A DNA stretch of 64,000 nt. Source: an uncultured Bacteroidaceae bacterium (GTDB lineage: Bacteria; Bacteroidota; Bacteroidia; Bacteroidales; Bacteroidaceae). The translations under genes were made by a program, and so were the position numbers. The notes below the pieces were generated by a model that was not told where the DNA came from, ran no database searches, and saw only the letters and a program-made list of their open reading frames with translations. The stretch is taken from assembly GCA_944320965.1 (NCBI GenBank), contig CALUJO010000003.1, forward strand, positions 62,001 through 126,000, read 5' to 3'. Numbering within the stretch: position 1 is the stretch's first letter; every line of letters starts with the position of its first letter. This document shows positions 1-8,600 of the stretch, one piece after another.

Positions 1-300
1 AAAACCGGTACGGTTCTGTCTGCTGTATTGGTCGTTTTTGACGTTCGGTCTGCTTATCTTCTTATGACAGCGGTAAGGCGTGACAGGAAAGCAGACGGTG
101 CTTTTGGTTGTCTTGTAAATGAAGCAATGCAGAGATGTGCAGGTATTGTACAGTATTTTGATTTTGAAGGCAGCATGATAAACGGCGTAGAGCAGTCTTA
201 TTCCAAATACGGCTCTTCGCAGAAACCTTACATATATCTTGAGCATTACTCCTCTTTGGCAATGGAATTCCTGCTTCGTGCAAGCGGCAAGGTTAAATAA
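1..300 (+). CDS. FemAB/GNAT-like acyltransferase, C-terminal part (5' end outside window)
   Basis: The reading frame is open from base 1 and stops with TAA at 298-300, so about 99 C-terminal residues are visible and the true start lies upstream. The conserved stretch FDFEGSMINGVEQSYSKYG resembles the C-terminal segment of Bacteroidota proteins with a FemAB-like GNAT fold, where an aromatic-Asp-Phe-Glu-Gly-Ser-Met-Ile segment precedes a Gly-Val-Glu helix. Such proteins are usually annotated as GNAT or peptidoglycan-bridge-type acyltransferases, but their substrates are mostly unknown. A TTG at 28 could be read as a start but would cut into the domain. The gene lies 89 bp upstream of rpoN, which has its own promoter-like sequence, so co-transcription is uncertain. 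The family assignment rests on this one motif. Confidence 0.55.
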   Translation, partial: KTGTVLSAVLVVFDVRSAYLLMTAVRRDRKADGAFGCLVNEAMQRCAGIVQYFDFEGSMINGVEQSYSKYGSSQKPYIYLEHYSSLAMEFLLRASGKVK

Positions 301-334
301 CATTATTTTTGTTGCATCCTTATCAGGTGCTGTA

Positions 335-366
335 TTGCATTGTATATGTTTTTCTGCTTATATTTG
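335..366 (+). promoter_or_regulatory. Bacteroidota-type promoter candidate for rpoN
   Basis: A -33-like TTG (335-337) is followed after 21 bp by TATATTTG (359-366), matching the TAnnTTTG -7 element of Bacteroidota housekeeping promoters. Transcription would start near 372, leaving a leader of about 18 nt before the rpoN ATG at 390. It is a pattern match only. Confidence 0.4.
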
Positions 367-389
367 TTATTAAAAAGTAAACACTGGTT

Positions 390-1877
390 ATGAAACAAGG
401 AAACAGTCTGGAACAGAAACAGAGTTTGCAGCAGACTCTGACTTTGACACCGCAGCAGATGCTGGTTGTCAAACTGATTGAAATGCCTGTTCTGGAACTT
501 GAGGAACGTGTGAAGACTGAGGTACAGGATAATCCTGCTCTTGACGGGTATTCGCCCGATTCAGAGAATGAACATAATAACGAACAGTCACAGGATGAAG
601 ATTCCGATTATGATTCAGGGGAACAGATGAGCAGTGAGGAAATTGATTTGGGAGATTACCGGACTGAAGATGATATTCCGGATTATAAACTACGTGCAAA
701 TAACGGCGGAAGTATTACACGCCCTGAGGACATCCCGTTTTCCGATACCGTTTCATTTTATGAGAACCTTAATTCCCAGCTTGATGAAGTCCATGAGGAT
801 GAACAGATTATAAAGATTGCAAGATATATTGTCGGCTCACTTGATGATGACGGCTTTTTAAGAAAAGATATTCAGACAATACTTGATGAACTTGAAATAT
901 ACGGTGGTTTTGTAACCAACATTGATGAGGTAAAGAAAGCTTTGGCTGTTGTCCGTGAACTTGAACCGGCAGGTATAGGAGCAAGTTCCTTGCAGGAATG
1001 TCTTTTGTTACAGATTGACCGCAGAAAGGATGACAGACTTCATGACCTGAAGCATACGATAATAGAAAAGTATTTTGACGATTTTGTTAACAAGCGTTGG
1101 GACAAGCTTCCTCCACGTTTCACAGAATCGCGCGAAGATGTGACAAAGGCGCTTGATGAGATTTCACGCCTTAATCCGCGTCCTGGAATCGCTTTGGGTG
1201 AAAGTATTGACAGAACCAACAATACGATTATTCCTGACTTTACAGTAGAGGCTGATGAGGCTGGAAACCTTACAGTGACTTTGAATAATTATGAAATACC
1301 GGATTTGCGTATAGAGCGTTCTTTCTCGGAGATAATTGAAAGTCTTGGAAGCAAGAAAACACAGCTTACAAAGGATGAAAAGAGTGCCTTGAGCTACGCA
1401 AAACAGAAAATTGACGCGGCAAAAGGTTTTATTGATGCAATGACTACAAGGCGTAATACGCTTATGTCAACGATGAATGCAATTGTCCAGCTTCAGCATG
1501 ACTTTTTTGTTGAAGGTGATGAGCTGCAGCTGCGCCCTATGATACTTAAGAATGTTGCAGACCTTGCCGGACTTGATATATCTACAGTGTCAAGAGTGTG
1601 CAACAGCAAGTATGTGCAGACCAATTATGGTGTCTATTCCCTTAAGTTTTTCTTTAGTGACGGCTTTGTAACCGAAGACGGTGAGGAGCTTTCTTCAAGG
1701 GAAATCAGGCATGCTTTAAAGGAATGCATAGACAATGAAGACAAGAGCAAGCCGCTTACTGATGCGGCACTTGTCGCCGTAATGAAAGAAAAAGGGTATC
1801 CTATAGCAAGACGTACTATTGCCAAATACCGTGAAAAAATGGGAATACCCGAATCAAGACTAAGGAAAGAAGTATGA
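390..1877 (+). CDS. rpoN: RNA polymerase sigma-54 factor RpoN
   Basis: A 495-aa sigma-54 factor, which directs RNA polymerase to -24/-12 promoters that need AAA+ enhancer-binding activators. The glutamine- and leucine-rich activator-interacting region I is at about residues 5-50 (QQTLTLTPQQMLVVKLIEMP). An acidic linker, region II, follows at about 55-105, then the core-binding domain (about 115-320), a helix-turn-helix (about 355-400), and the diagnostic RpoN box ARRTIAKYRE at 473-482 close to the C-terminus. Length and domain order are typical of the family. The stop codon overlaps the start of the next gene by 4 bp (ATGA), so translational coupling is likely. No enhancer-binding protein is encoded in the window. 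Confidence 0.97.
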   Translation: MKQGNSLEQKQSLQQTLTLTPQQMLVVKLIEMPVLELEERVKTEVQDNPALDGYSPDSENEHNNEQSQDEDSDYDSGEQMSSEEIDLGDYRTEDDIPDYKLRANNGGSITRPEDIPFSDTVSFYENLNSQLDEVHEDEQIIKIARYIVGSLDDDGFLRKDIQTILDELEIYGGFVTNIDEVKKALAVVRELEPAGIGASSLQECLLLQIDRRKDDRLHDLKHTIIEKYFDDFVNKRWDKLPPRFTESREDVTKALDEISRLNPRPGIALGESIDRTNNTIIPDFTVEADEAGNLTVTLNNYEIPDLRIERSFSEIIESLGSKKTQLTKDEKSALSYAKQKIDAAKGFIDAMTTRRNTLMSTMNAIVQLQHDFFVEGDELQLRPMILKNVADLAGLDISTVSRVCNSKYVQTNYGVYSLKFFFSDGFVTEDGEELSSREIRHALKECIDNEDKSKPLTDAALVAVMKEKGYPIARRTIAKYREKMGIPESRLRKEV

Positions 1878-2485
1878 AAGAAAAGTTGTTGAAAATATTC
1901 TCAAATGCAATTTCGTTTGTAATGAGCCCTTTTCTGCTGGTTCTTCTCATGTTTGCAATGATGTTTCTGTTTACGCATCTTGCTATATTGCCGCTTTATT
2001 ACAAACTTTACGTATTGCTTTATGTAAGTATATTTACAATATTGATTCCTCTGCTTGCTATTTTTGCGTGGCTTGTCCTTAAAAAGCAGCCTGTATCAAG
2101 CCTGAGGGATTATCGGAACAGAAATATTCCGTACGCATTGACATTATTGTCATATTATTTAGGATATTTGCAGATGAGTAATATGCTTCTTCCGCATTAT
2201 ATGCTGGAGATAATGCTTGTTGCCATAACCGTGATGCTTGTAAACTCGCTTATAAACATCTGGTGGAAGATAAGCGCACATGCAGCCGGTGCAGGTGCAA
2301 TGACTGCCGGAATTGTCATATATGGGCTGTTTTTCGGTGTTAATGTTGTATGGCCGCTTTGCATAATGATATTGCTCTCCGGTATGCTCGGAACAGCGAG
2401 GATGATACTGAAACAGCATAGTCTGGCTCAGATACTTGCAGGATATCTTAACGGATTCATTTGTACAATGATTATAATATATTAA
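1874..2485 (+). CDS. PAP2-like integral membrane protein
   Basis: A 203-aa, strongly hydrophobic protein with about six predicted membrane segments (residues about 12-35, 40-67, 85-105, 108-127, 135-165 and 170-200). The segment ISAHAAGAGA at about residues 135-144 resembles the Ser-x-His catalytic neighbourhood of PAP2 phosphatases. Members of this Bacteroidota family are often annotated as PAP2 superfamily and may act on lipid pyrophosphates or phosphatidate. The canonical Lys-x6-Arg-Pro motif is not obvious, so catalytic activity is unproven. It starts inside the last codons of rpoN with a 4-bp overlap and is followed after 20 bp by gcvH, so it is probably part of the same operon. Confidence 0.65.
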   Translation: MKEKLLKIFSNAISFVMSPFLLVLLMFAMMFLFTHLAILPLYYKLYVLLYVSIFTILIPLLAIFAWLVLKKQPVSSLRDYRNRNIPYALTLLSYYLGYLQMSNMLLPHYMLEIMLVAITVMLVNSLINIWWKISAHAAGAGAMTAGIVIYGLFFGVNVVWPLCIMILLSGMLGTARMILKQHSLAQILAGYLNGFICTMIIIY

Positions 2486-2505
2486 ATTAACTAAAACTGA
2501 TTATT

Positions 2506-2886
2506 ATGAATTACCCGGAAAATTTGAAGTACACAAGCGAACATGAATGGATTCGCCTTGAAGGAGATGTTGCTTATGTTGGTATTACTGACTATGCTCA
2601 GGAACAGCTTGGTGACATTGTTTTTGTTGATATTACAACTGAGGGTGAAACCCTTGAACAGAATGAAGTATTCGGTACTATTGAAGTGGTGAAGACTGTA
2701 TCAGACCTGTTCTTGCCGGTATCAGGCGAAATCCTTGAACAGAATGACGAACTTGCTGATGATCCTTCACTTGTGAATACAGATCCTTATGGCAAAGGCT
2801 GGCTAGTCAAGATTCGTCCTACAAATATGGCTGATTTTGACAACTTGCTTGACGCTGCTGCTTATAAGGCTCTTATTAACGAATAA
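2506..2886 (+). CDS. gcvH: Glycine cleavage system H protein
   Basis: A 126-aa lipoyl-carrier protein of the glycine cleavage complex. It shuttles the aminomethyl group from the P protein to the T protein on a lipoamide arm. The sequence begins with the typical Tyr-Thr-x-Glu-His-Glu-Trp segment (residues 9-15). The lipoyl attachment lysine is K63 in [10 protein letters not shown]. The C-terminal GKGWLVKI stretch is also conserved. Length is normal for the family. The genes for the P, T and L proteins are not here; in this phylum gcvH is often unlinked from them. It lies between the PAP2-like gene and the structured intergenic region that precedes purE. Confidence 0.96.
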   Translation: MNYPENLKYTSEHEWIRLEGDVAYVGITDYAQEQLGDIVFVDITTEGETLEQNEVFGTIEVVKTVSDLFLPVSGEILEQNDELADDPSLVNTDPYGKGWLVKIRPTNMADFDNLLDAAAYKALINE

Positions 2887-2896
2887 TATGGCCGGG

Positions 2897-3020
2897 TGTC
2901 CGTCTTGGGGACGGCAGGCAAGATACAAATAACCGTATATTTGCAAGGGGTGCGCCAAATCTAAAGGTTTGACCACCTCCTTGCTGTATCAAAAGGCTAC
3001 CTTTCCCCTTAAAGGCGACA
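2897..3020 (+). ncRNA. Candidate 6S-like structured RNA between gcvH and purE
   Basis: The 197-bp gap between gcvH and purE is richer in G+C than other intergenic DNA in the window and folds by eye into one long irregular hairpin. The apical arm pairs CAAATC (2956-2961) with GGTTTG (2966-2971) around a TAAA loop, GGTG (2949-2952) with CACC (2974-2977), and GCAAGG (2943-2948) with CCTTGC (2979-2984). GATACA (2922-2927) then pairs with TGTATC (2985-2990) across a one-sided 15-nt bulge (2928-2942). The lower stem pairs GGGGA (2907-2911) with TCCCC (3004-3008), TCTT (2903-2906) with AAGG (3012-3015), and TGT (2897-2899) with ACA (3018-3020). A long hairpin with a large central bubble is the 6S RNA plan, and 6S RNA is known next to purE/purK in some other bacteria. 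The fold is drawn by hand, and strand and ends are inferred. Confidence 0.5.
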
Positions 3021-3083
3021 GATATTGTTTGTAGTGACATATAGAGTTTGAATTACAATAATAAACATTAAACATAAACAAAT

Positions 3084-3590
3084 ATGACTCCAGTAGTAAG
3101 TATTATCATGGGCAGTACTTCTGATTTGCCCGTAATGGAAAAGGCTGCTGCATACTTGAACGAAATGCAGGTTCCTTTTGAAATGAACGCCCTTTCTGCT
3201 CACCGCACACCTGAAGCTGTTGAAAAATTTGCAAGAGGTGCAAAAGAAAGAGGTATAAAAGTTATAATCGCTGCAGCTGGTATGGCAGCACATTTGCCTG
3301 GTGTGATAGCAGCAATGACTACTGTGCCTGTTATCGGTGTGCCAATCAAGTCTGGTATGGAAGGTATGGATGCTCTTCTTGCCATTGTACAGATGCCTCC
3401 CGGAATACCTGTGGCTACTGTTGGTGTAAATGGTGCATTGAACGCAGGAATCCTTGCTTCACAGATTCTTGCTGTTTCAGATTCTGAAGTTGCCGCACGT
3501 GTTGCTGCCTACAAGGAAGGACTTAAGGCAAAGATTGAAAAGTCAAACGAGGAATTGAAGAAAGTAAGTTACGAATTCAAGACCAACTGA
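3084..3590 (+). CDS. purE: N5-carboxyaminoimidazole ribonucleotide mutase PurE
   Basis: A 168-aa class I PurE. It converts N5-CAIR to CAIR in de novo purine synthesis. The phosphate-binding loop MGSTSDLPVMEKA is at residues 9-21, the active-site SAHRTPE at about 39-45, and the conserved AAGMAAHLPGVIAAMTTVP at about 70-88 is followed by the GVP segment. Length is typical. It follows the structured RNA candidate by about 60 bp and precedes ispG by 43 bp in the same direction, without a visible terminator, so the two may be co-transcribed. The partner PurK is not in the window. Confidence 0.96.
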   Translation: MTPVVSIIMGSTSDLPVMEKAAAYLNEMQVPFEMNALSAHRTPEAVEKFARGAKERGIKVIIAAAGMAAHLPGVIAAMTTVPVIGVPIKSGMEGMDALLAIVQMPPGIPVATVGVNGALNAGILASQILAVSDSEVAARVAAYKEGLKAKIEKSNEELKKVSYEFKTN

Positions 3591-3633
3591 TTAAACTGAT
3601 ACCATTCTGCAGTTAAACATTATATCTCAGACA

Positions 3634-5481
3634 ATGGAAGACTTATTTAACTATTCAAGACGTGAGACGGGAGTTGTGAACATAGGAGGAACACCTCTTG
3701 GAGGGGAATATCCTATTCGCATTCAGTCAATGACAAATACATCCACTATGGATACGGAAGCCTGCGTGGAACAGGCAATGCGTATTGTTGAGGCTGGGGG
3801 AGAGTATGTCCGTCTGACTACCCAGGGTGTGCGCGAAGCCGAAAATCTGATGAATATAAACATTGGTTTGCGAAGCCGTGGAATAATGACACCTCTTGTT
3901 GCCGATGTGCATTTCAATCCTAAGGTTGCCGATGTTGCAGCAATGTATGCGGAGAAAGTACGTATCAACCCGGGCAATTATGTTGATTCGGCAAGGGTAT
4001 TCAAGCATATAGACTATACTGACGAAGAATATGCCCAGGAGCTGAAGAAGATACGCGACCGCTTTGTGCCTTTCCTTAATATCTGCAAGGAGAATCATAC
4101 GGCAATCCGCATCGGAGTTAATCACGGTTCACTTTCTGACAGAATAATGTCACGTTATGGAGATACACCTGCCGGAATGGTTGAAAGCTGCATGGAGTTT
4201 CTCCGTATTTGCGTGGATGAGAATTTTACGGATGTTGTTATCTCCATCAAGGCATCCAATACCTCTGTAATGGTGCGTACGGTTCGTCTTCTTGTGCGCG
4301 AAATGGAACGAGAAGGAATGAAATTCCCGCTTCATTTGGGCGTTACCGAAGCCGGTGACAGCGAGGACGGACGAATAAAGTCGGCGCTTGGTATAGGGGC
4401 ATTGCTGTCTGACGGCTATGGTGACACAATCCGTGTATCATTGTCCGAAGCTCCTGAAAAGGAAATACCTGTAGCACGCAAGTTGGTTGACTATATAATG
4501 CTTCGCAGAAATCATATGTATATTCCGGGGCTTGAAGCCGAAGGTTTCGATTATGTTGATCCTGTAAGGCGTGAAACCGTAGCTGTGGGCAATATCGGAG
4601 GGTACAATCTTCCTGTAGTATTGTCGGAAAATCTTGACGGCAAGGAATATAAGGGAGGAGCAAATCTGCCAGACTATATATATTCCGGTCCTTCATTGCC
4701 ATCCGAACGTCCTGCGGGGCCTTCATATATTGTTGATTATGTTGCCTGGCACGGCGAAGAAGATGTCTGGCCGGCTTTCCCTTACACAGAGATTGAGGCA
4801 ATACGTTCATGTAATGCCGCAATGAAGTTTGTATTCGTTACTTATATGATGGTAAGTGACGACTTTCTTAAACTCCTCTCAGAAGACAGCAGCATAGTAC
4901 TTGTTTCTCAAAGCAACCATCCTAACCGCCTGGGCGAGCATCGTGCTCTTGTGCATCTGCTTATGAGCCGTGGAATTAAGACTCCGGTAGTATTCTTCCA
5001 GCACTATGGAGAAGATGAAGCCGAAGATTTCCAGATAAAGGCGGCAGCCGATATGGGAGCTCTTGTCTTTGACGGTTTCTGTGACGGAATCTTCCTGCTT
5101 AACCAGGGAAATCTTTCTCACAGTACAATTGATGCTGTGGCTTTCGGGATACTTCAGGCAGGTCGTTTACGTATGACAAAGACAGAGTACATCTCATGTC
5201 CCGGATGCGGTAGGACGCTTTATAATCTTGAAGATACAATTGCACGCATTAAGGCTGCTACATCTCATCTTAAAGGATTGAAGATAGGAATAATGGGATG
5301 TATTGTGAACGGACCGGGCGAGATGGCTGATGCCGATTACGGATACGTAGGAGCTGCACGAGGCAAGGTAAGCCTTTACAAGCAAAAGGAATGTGTTGAA
5401 AAGAATATTCCTGAAGAGGAGGCCGTAGAGCGTCTTATTGACCTTATAAAGAAAAACGGAGACTATCACGAAGTGCAATAA
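3634..5481 (+). CDS. ispG: 4-hydroxy-3-methylbut-2-enyl diphosphate synthase IspG (long form)
   Basis: A 615-aa enzyme of the MEP isoprenoid pathway that reduces methylerythritol cyclodiphosphate to HMBPP using a [4Fe-4S] cluster. The N-terminal TIM-barrel part carries IRIQSMTNTSTMDTEAC (residues 28-44). The C-terminal part carries the cluster ligands C522 and C525 (CPGCGRT), C556 (GCIVNGPGE) and the conserved E563. It is longer than the roughly 370-aa proteobacterial enzyme because of an inserted domain at about 280-500. That three-domain form is known from Bacteroidota, Chlamydiae and plastids. It ends the leftmost gene run and is followed by a bidirectional terminator. Confidence 0.96.
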   Translation: MEDLFNYSRRETGVVNIGGTPLGGEYPIRIQSMTNTSTMDTEACVEQAMRIVEAGGEYVRLTTQGVREAENLMNINIGLRSRGIMTPLVADVHFNPKVADVAAMYAEKVRINPGNYVDSARVFKHIDYTDEEYAQELKKIRDRFVPFLNICKENHTAIRIGVNHGSLSDRIMSRYGDTPAGMVESCMEFLRICVDENFTDVVISIKASNTSVMVRTVRLLVREMEREGMKFPLHLGVTEAGDSEDGRIKSALGIGALLSDGYGDTIRVSLSEAPEKEIPVARKLVDYIMLRRNHMYIPGLEAEGFDYVDPVRRETVAVGNIGGYNLPVVLSENLDGKEYKGGANLPDYIYSGPSLPSERPAGPSYIVDYVAWHGEEDVWPAFPYTEIEAIRSCNAAMKFVFVTYMMVSDDFLKLLSEDSSIVLVSQSNHPNRLGEHRALVHLLMSRGIKTPVVFFQHYGEDEAEDFQIKAAADMGALVFDGFCDGIFLLNQGNLSHSTIDAVAFGILQAGRLRMTKTEYISCPGCGRTLYNLEDTIARIKAATSHLKGLKIGIMGCIVNGPGEMADADYGYVGAARGKVSLYKQKECVEKNIPEEEAVERLIDLIKKNGDYHEVQ

Positions 5482-5587
5482 AATTGTTCTCTTGCATTAT
5501 CAGTCTTATCTTATTGGATTGTGGCATTGTTATTAACAGATATGTTGCAATCCAATATTTTTATGCAGGATAAACATTGATATATAT

Positions 5588-5620
5588 AAAACGGATATGC
5601 TTTCTTGCATATCCGTTTTT
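5588..5620. terminator. Bidirectional terminator between ispG and the convergent sulfatase gene
   Basis: ACGGATATGC (5591-5600) pairs perfectly with GCATATCCGT (5607-5616) around a 6-nt loop. It is flanked by AAAA on the left and TTTTT on the right, so it can terminate both ispG (+) and the sulfatase gene (-). Confidence 0.85.
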
Positions 5621-5640
5621 ACTATTATTTAAGAATAAGA

Positions 5641-8600
5641 TTATCTCACAAACTTGAGAGTAGAGTTACCGATCTTTGCAAAGTATACTCCTTCAGGAAG
5701 TCTGATTACTGAAAGTCTGTCGGTATTTTCAGCTTCTGTAACAATGTTTCCGGCAACGTCATAAACAGTAACTTTAGCATTGCGGATATTGCAGATTGAG
5801 CTTGTTTTTGTGTCGTAATAAGCTGTTGCGGCTTTAACACTTTCAACTCCTGTAGGTTCTGTTATTTCAATGTTGAAGTCGTATGCTATACCATTTCTGA
5901 TTTCTCCGAAATAAGTTGTAAACAGGTTTTCAGGATACATATCAATGTTCCAAGCTATATATACAACTCTCATTCTGTAATTTCCAGCAACTATATTTTC
6001 CGGAACACTTATTGTTCTGTTCCATCCGTTTTCAATGCTTCCGTTCATGTCTCCAAAGTTGTTGTTGGAAGTCGGTTCTCCTAAAGTTTCATATATTTCA
6101 TTTTCTCCTTCAAATACCATATCATTGTTCCAGTCAACATAAACAACCTGTTCTGTCCATACAAGTTCTGGTTCGCAGATAACCTTTTCACCGTTTTTGT
6201 CGGTTAGTTCAATATTATTGTTGTACTGTTTGAAGTTCATAGTGAACTCTGTAGTACCCTGTTCTAGGACAATTGAATTTTCTTTGGTCTTGTCAACTAT
6301 AGCGCCTTCTCTTTGTCTTATTTTAGGAGTGCCTGAAGGAGTAATGTTTTCTTCAAGATATTCATTGAATGGAAGTTCCTCAACTGTTGTAGCATTGAAG
6401 ATATTAACAAGTTCTTTGTTTCCGGTTTTATATCCTGCACTTGCCAGATATCTGTTTTGCTGGTCATATCCCACTTCAAAATAGCGTGTCATAAATGGAT
6501 AGCCTTTCTCTGTGAAATGAGCAGTATATGTAATGTCTTCTGTAACATCTACTTCCATAGTGTGTCTGTATCCAACAACCTTGTCGTTTACAGTCCATTT
6601 GTCAAACATGAAATTGTTGTTGGCTTCTGCTTTTAGTGTCAGTTTCGTTCCTTTTGCAACAGAAACTGAAGTACCTGTCTGTCCTTCAATAGAAACGGAA
6701 CCTTCTTCGTCGTTTGCTGATGCTACTTCCACATTATATTTTGTTACAGTACCTTCAGAAACAACAATATCAAATTCATACATGATACCTTCTTTGCAGG
6801 TTGTTGCCAGAGCTCGTTGATTGTTTATGTTTTCGCCTGCCCACCACGCGTTAGTATAGTTAACGCGTACTCTTGCAGTTTTGCCGGCAATGGCTTCTTC
6901 TCCTACTGCGATGTCGTATGTGAAGTCCATAACGTATGCATCTCCTTCATTAGGGTTTGCGTTGCCACCAACGTTGTGTGTCGGAGGAGTATTACCCTTG
7001 ATTTTCTGTACGCTTTCAAAAGTACCGTCACGATTCCAGTCAATGGCAAGAACTACTGCAGTAAAACGAAGGTCCTGCAAAACATTTGAGGTATTATAAT
7101 TGCCCAAACTTTTTGCCTTAAAGTGTGCAGTGATGTTTTCTCCTATTTTGGCATCCATTTTCATATCGTCAAGAACAGTAACAAGAGTTGCCGGTTTTGC
7201 GTCAAATGTTTTTGTTTTTTCCTGTTCGCCGTTTGTGAATGTAATGTCTGTAAGGTAGTTGTTTGTCATGTTTTCAAAAGACTTGCTATTGTCATCGCAG
7301 ATGTATGAAACTACAACATCTCCAGATTCTTCCTTTGGTACTTCAATGAACTTGAAACGGCTTCCGTTATCATTTGTACTGTTGTTCTGGTATGTGTTTA
7401 TAACCCATTTCATGTTTGCAGCAGTTCCGTTTCCAGTACCTCTGGTGTTAAGCATATCTCCGTTAGGAGCATAGATTGCAAATTCGTTTTCAGATGTAGT
7501 CACTTCCGTACGAAAATCACCTGATGTTTCTGTTCCGTATTGCATATAAGGTTTTGTTCCGTCATTTGCAATGTTGCCGCCGTTCCATCCGTCACCGGTC
7601 AGACCGTTAACATAATCAATGTTTCTTCCGTCGTACGTGTACATTTTGAATTTGTTCTGTTCTGTACTTGGCATAAAGTAAAAGTACTGGTCAACAGCTT
7701 CGTATACTCCTTCGTGTTTTTCAGAATTACTTTGTATGGCATTGTATCCGTTGTGTGAGCCAAGAGTCCAGTAGAAGTCTGTTCCGACATTGGTATCTTT
7801 GCTTCTGCAGTCTGTAATTCTATAAACAAATTTTTCTGTATCTGAACTGTATTTGAAAGCCTGTGTAGTTTCTCCTTCTTCTCCGTCTGTACCGTCCGGC
7901 CATGCAATTGTCGCACCGTTCTTGTATGTAGGACGCATGGCTTTGTAAGCTTTTAGTGAGTCGGTCAATTCCTTGGCAAGTTCGGTAACTTTATCCTGCA
8001 TAGTTGATGCAAGATTGTTTTGTTCGCCCACATCTTCCTTAACATTATAAAGGCGCTTTTCCTGAGTTTGCCAGAAATAGATGAGATGGAAATCATCTTT
8101 AAGTATTGCAGAGTATGCTCCGTAACCTTCACTCATATCCTGTGATTCGCCCCAAAGGTTAGGGAAGTGCCAGATATTTACTCTTGAACGTTCTATAGAC
8201 TCGTTTGACGGGTCTCTCATAATATCGGCAAAGCTCTTTCCGTCAACAGTCTGTGCTGTTTTATATTCTGTTATTCCCGCAAGGTCAAGAATAGTCGGGA
8301 AGAAGTCTTCAATCATAACTCTTGTATTGTTTTCGCTTCCAGGAACAAGTTTCTCATTACTTGGCCACCACAGCATCATCGGTTCGTGCACTCCACCCAT
8401 GTAGGCTGAGCCCTTACCTGCTCTAGCCGGATAGTTCTGGTCTCTGTTTACCCTGCCTTGTCTGCCTATAGCCTGGCCTCCGTTGTCAGCCATAAATATA
8501 ACAATAGTGTTGTTTTTTACGTCTTCATGAGCATCGAGAAAGTCGAGTATATCTCCAAGGCTTTTGTCCATACCTTCAACCAAAGTAGCGTGTGCGATTT

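Noticed and set aside
28..300. Complete 90-aa gene starting at the TTG at 28
   Set aside because: The frame is open to base 1 and the visible part looks like the C-terminal end of a larger domain, so it is treated as partial.
2943..2984. Simple rho-independent terminator of gcvH
   Set aside because: The hairpin is not followed by a T-run, and pairing extends outward on both sides into a longer structure.
4343..4822. 159-aa open frame on - strand inside ispG
   Set aside because: Antisense to the conserved ispG coding sequence; no family resemblance.
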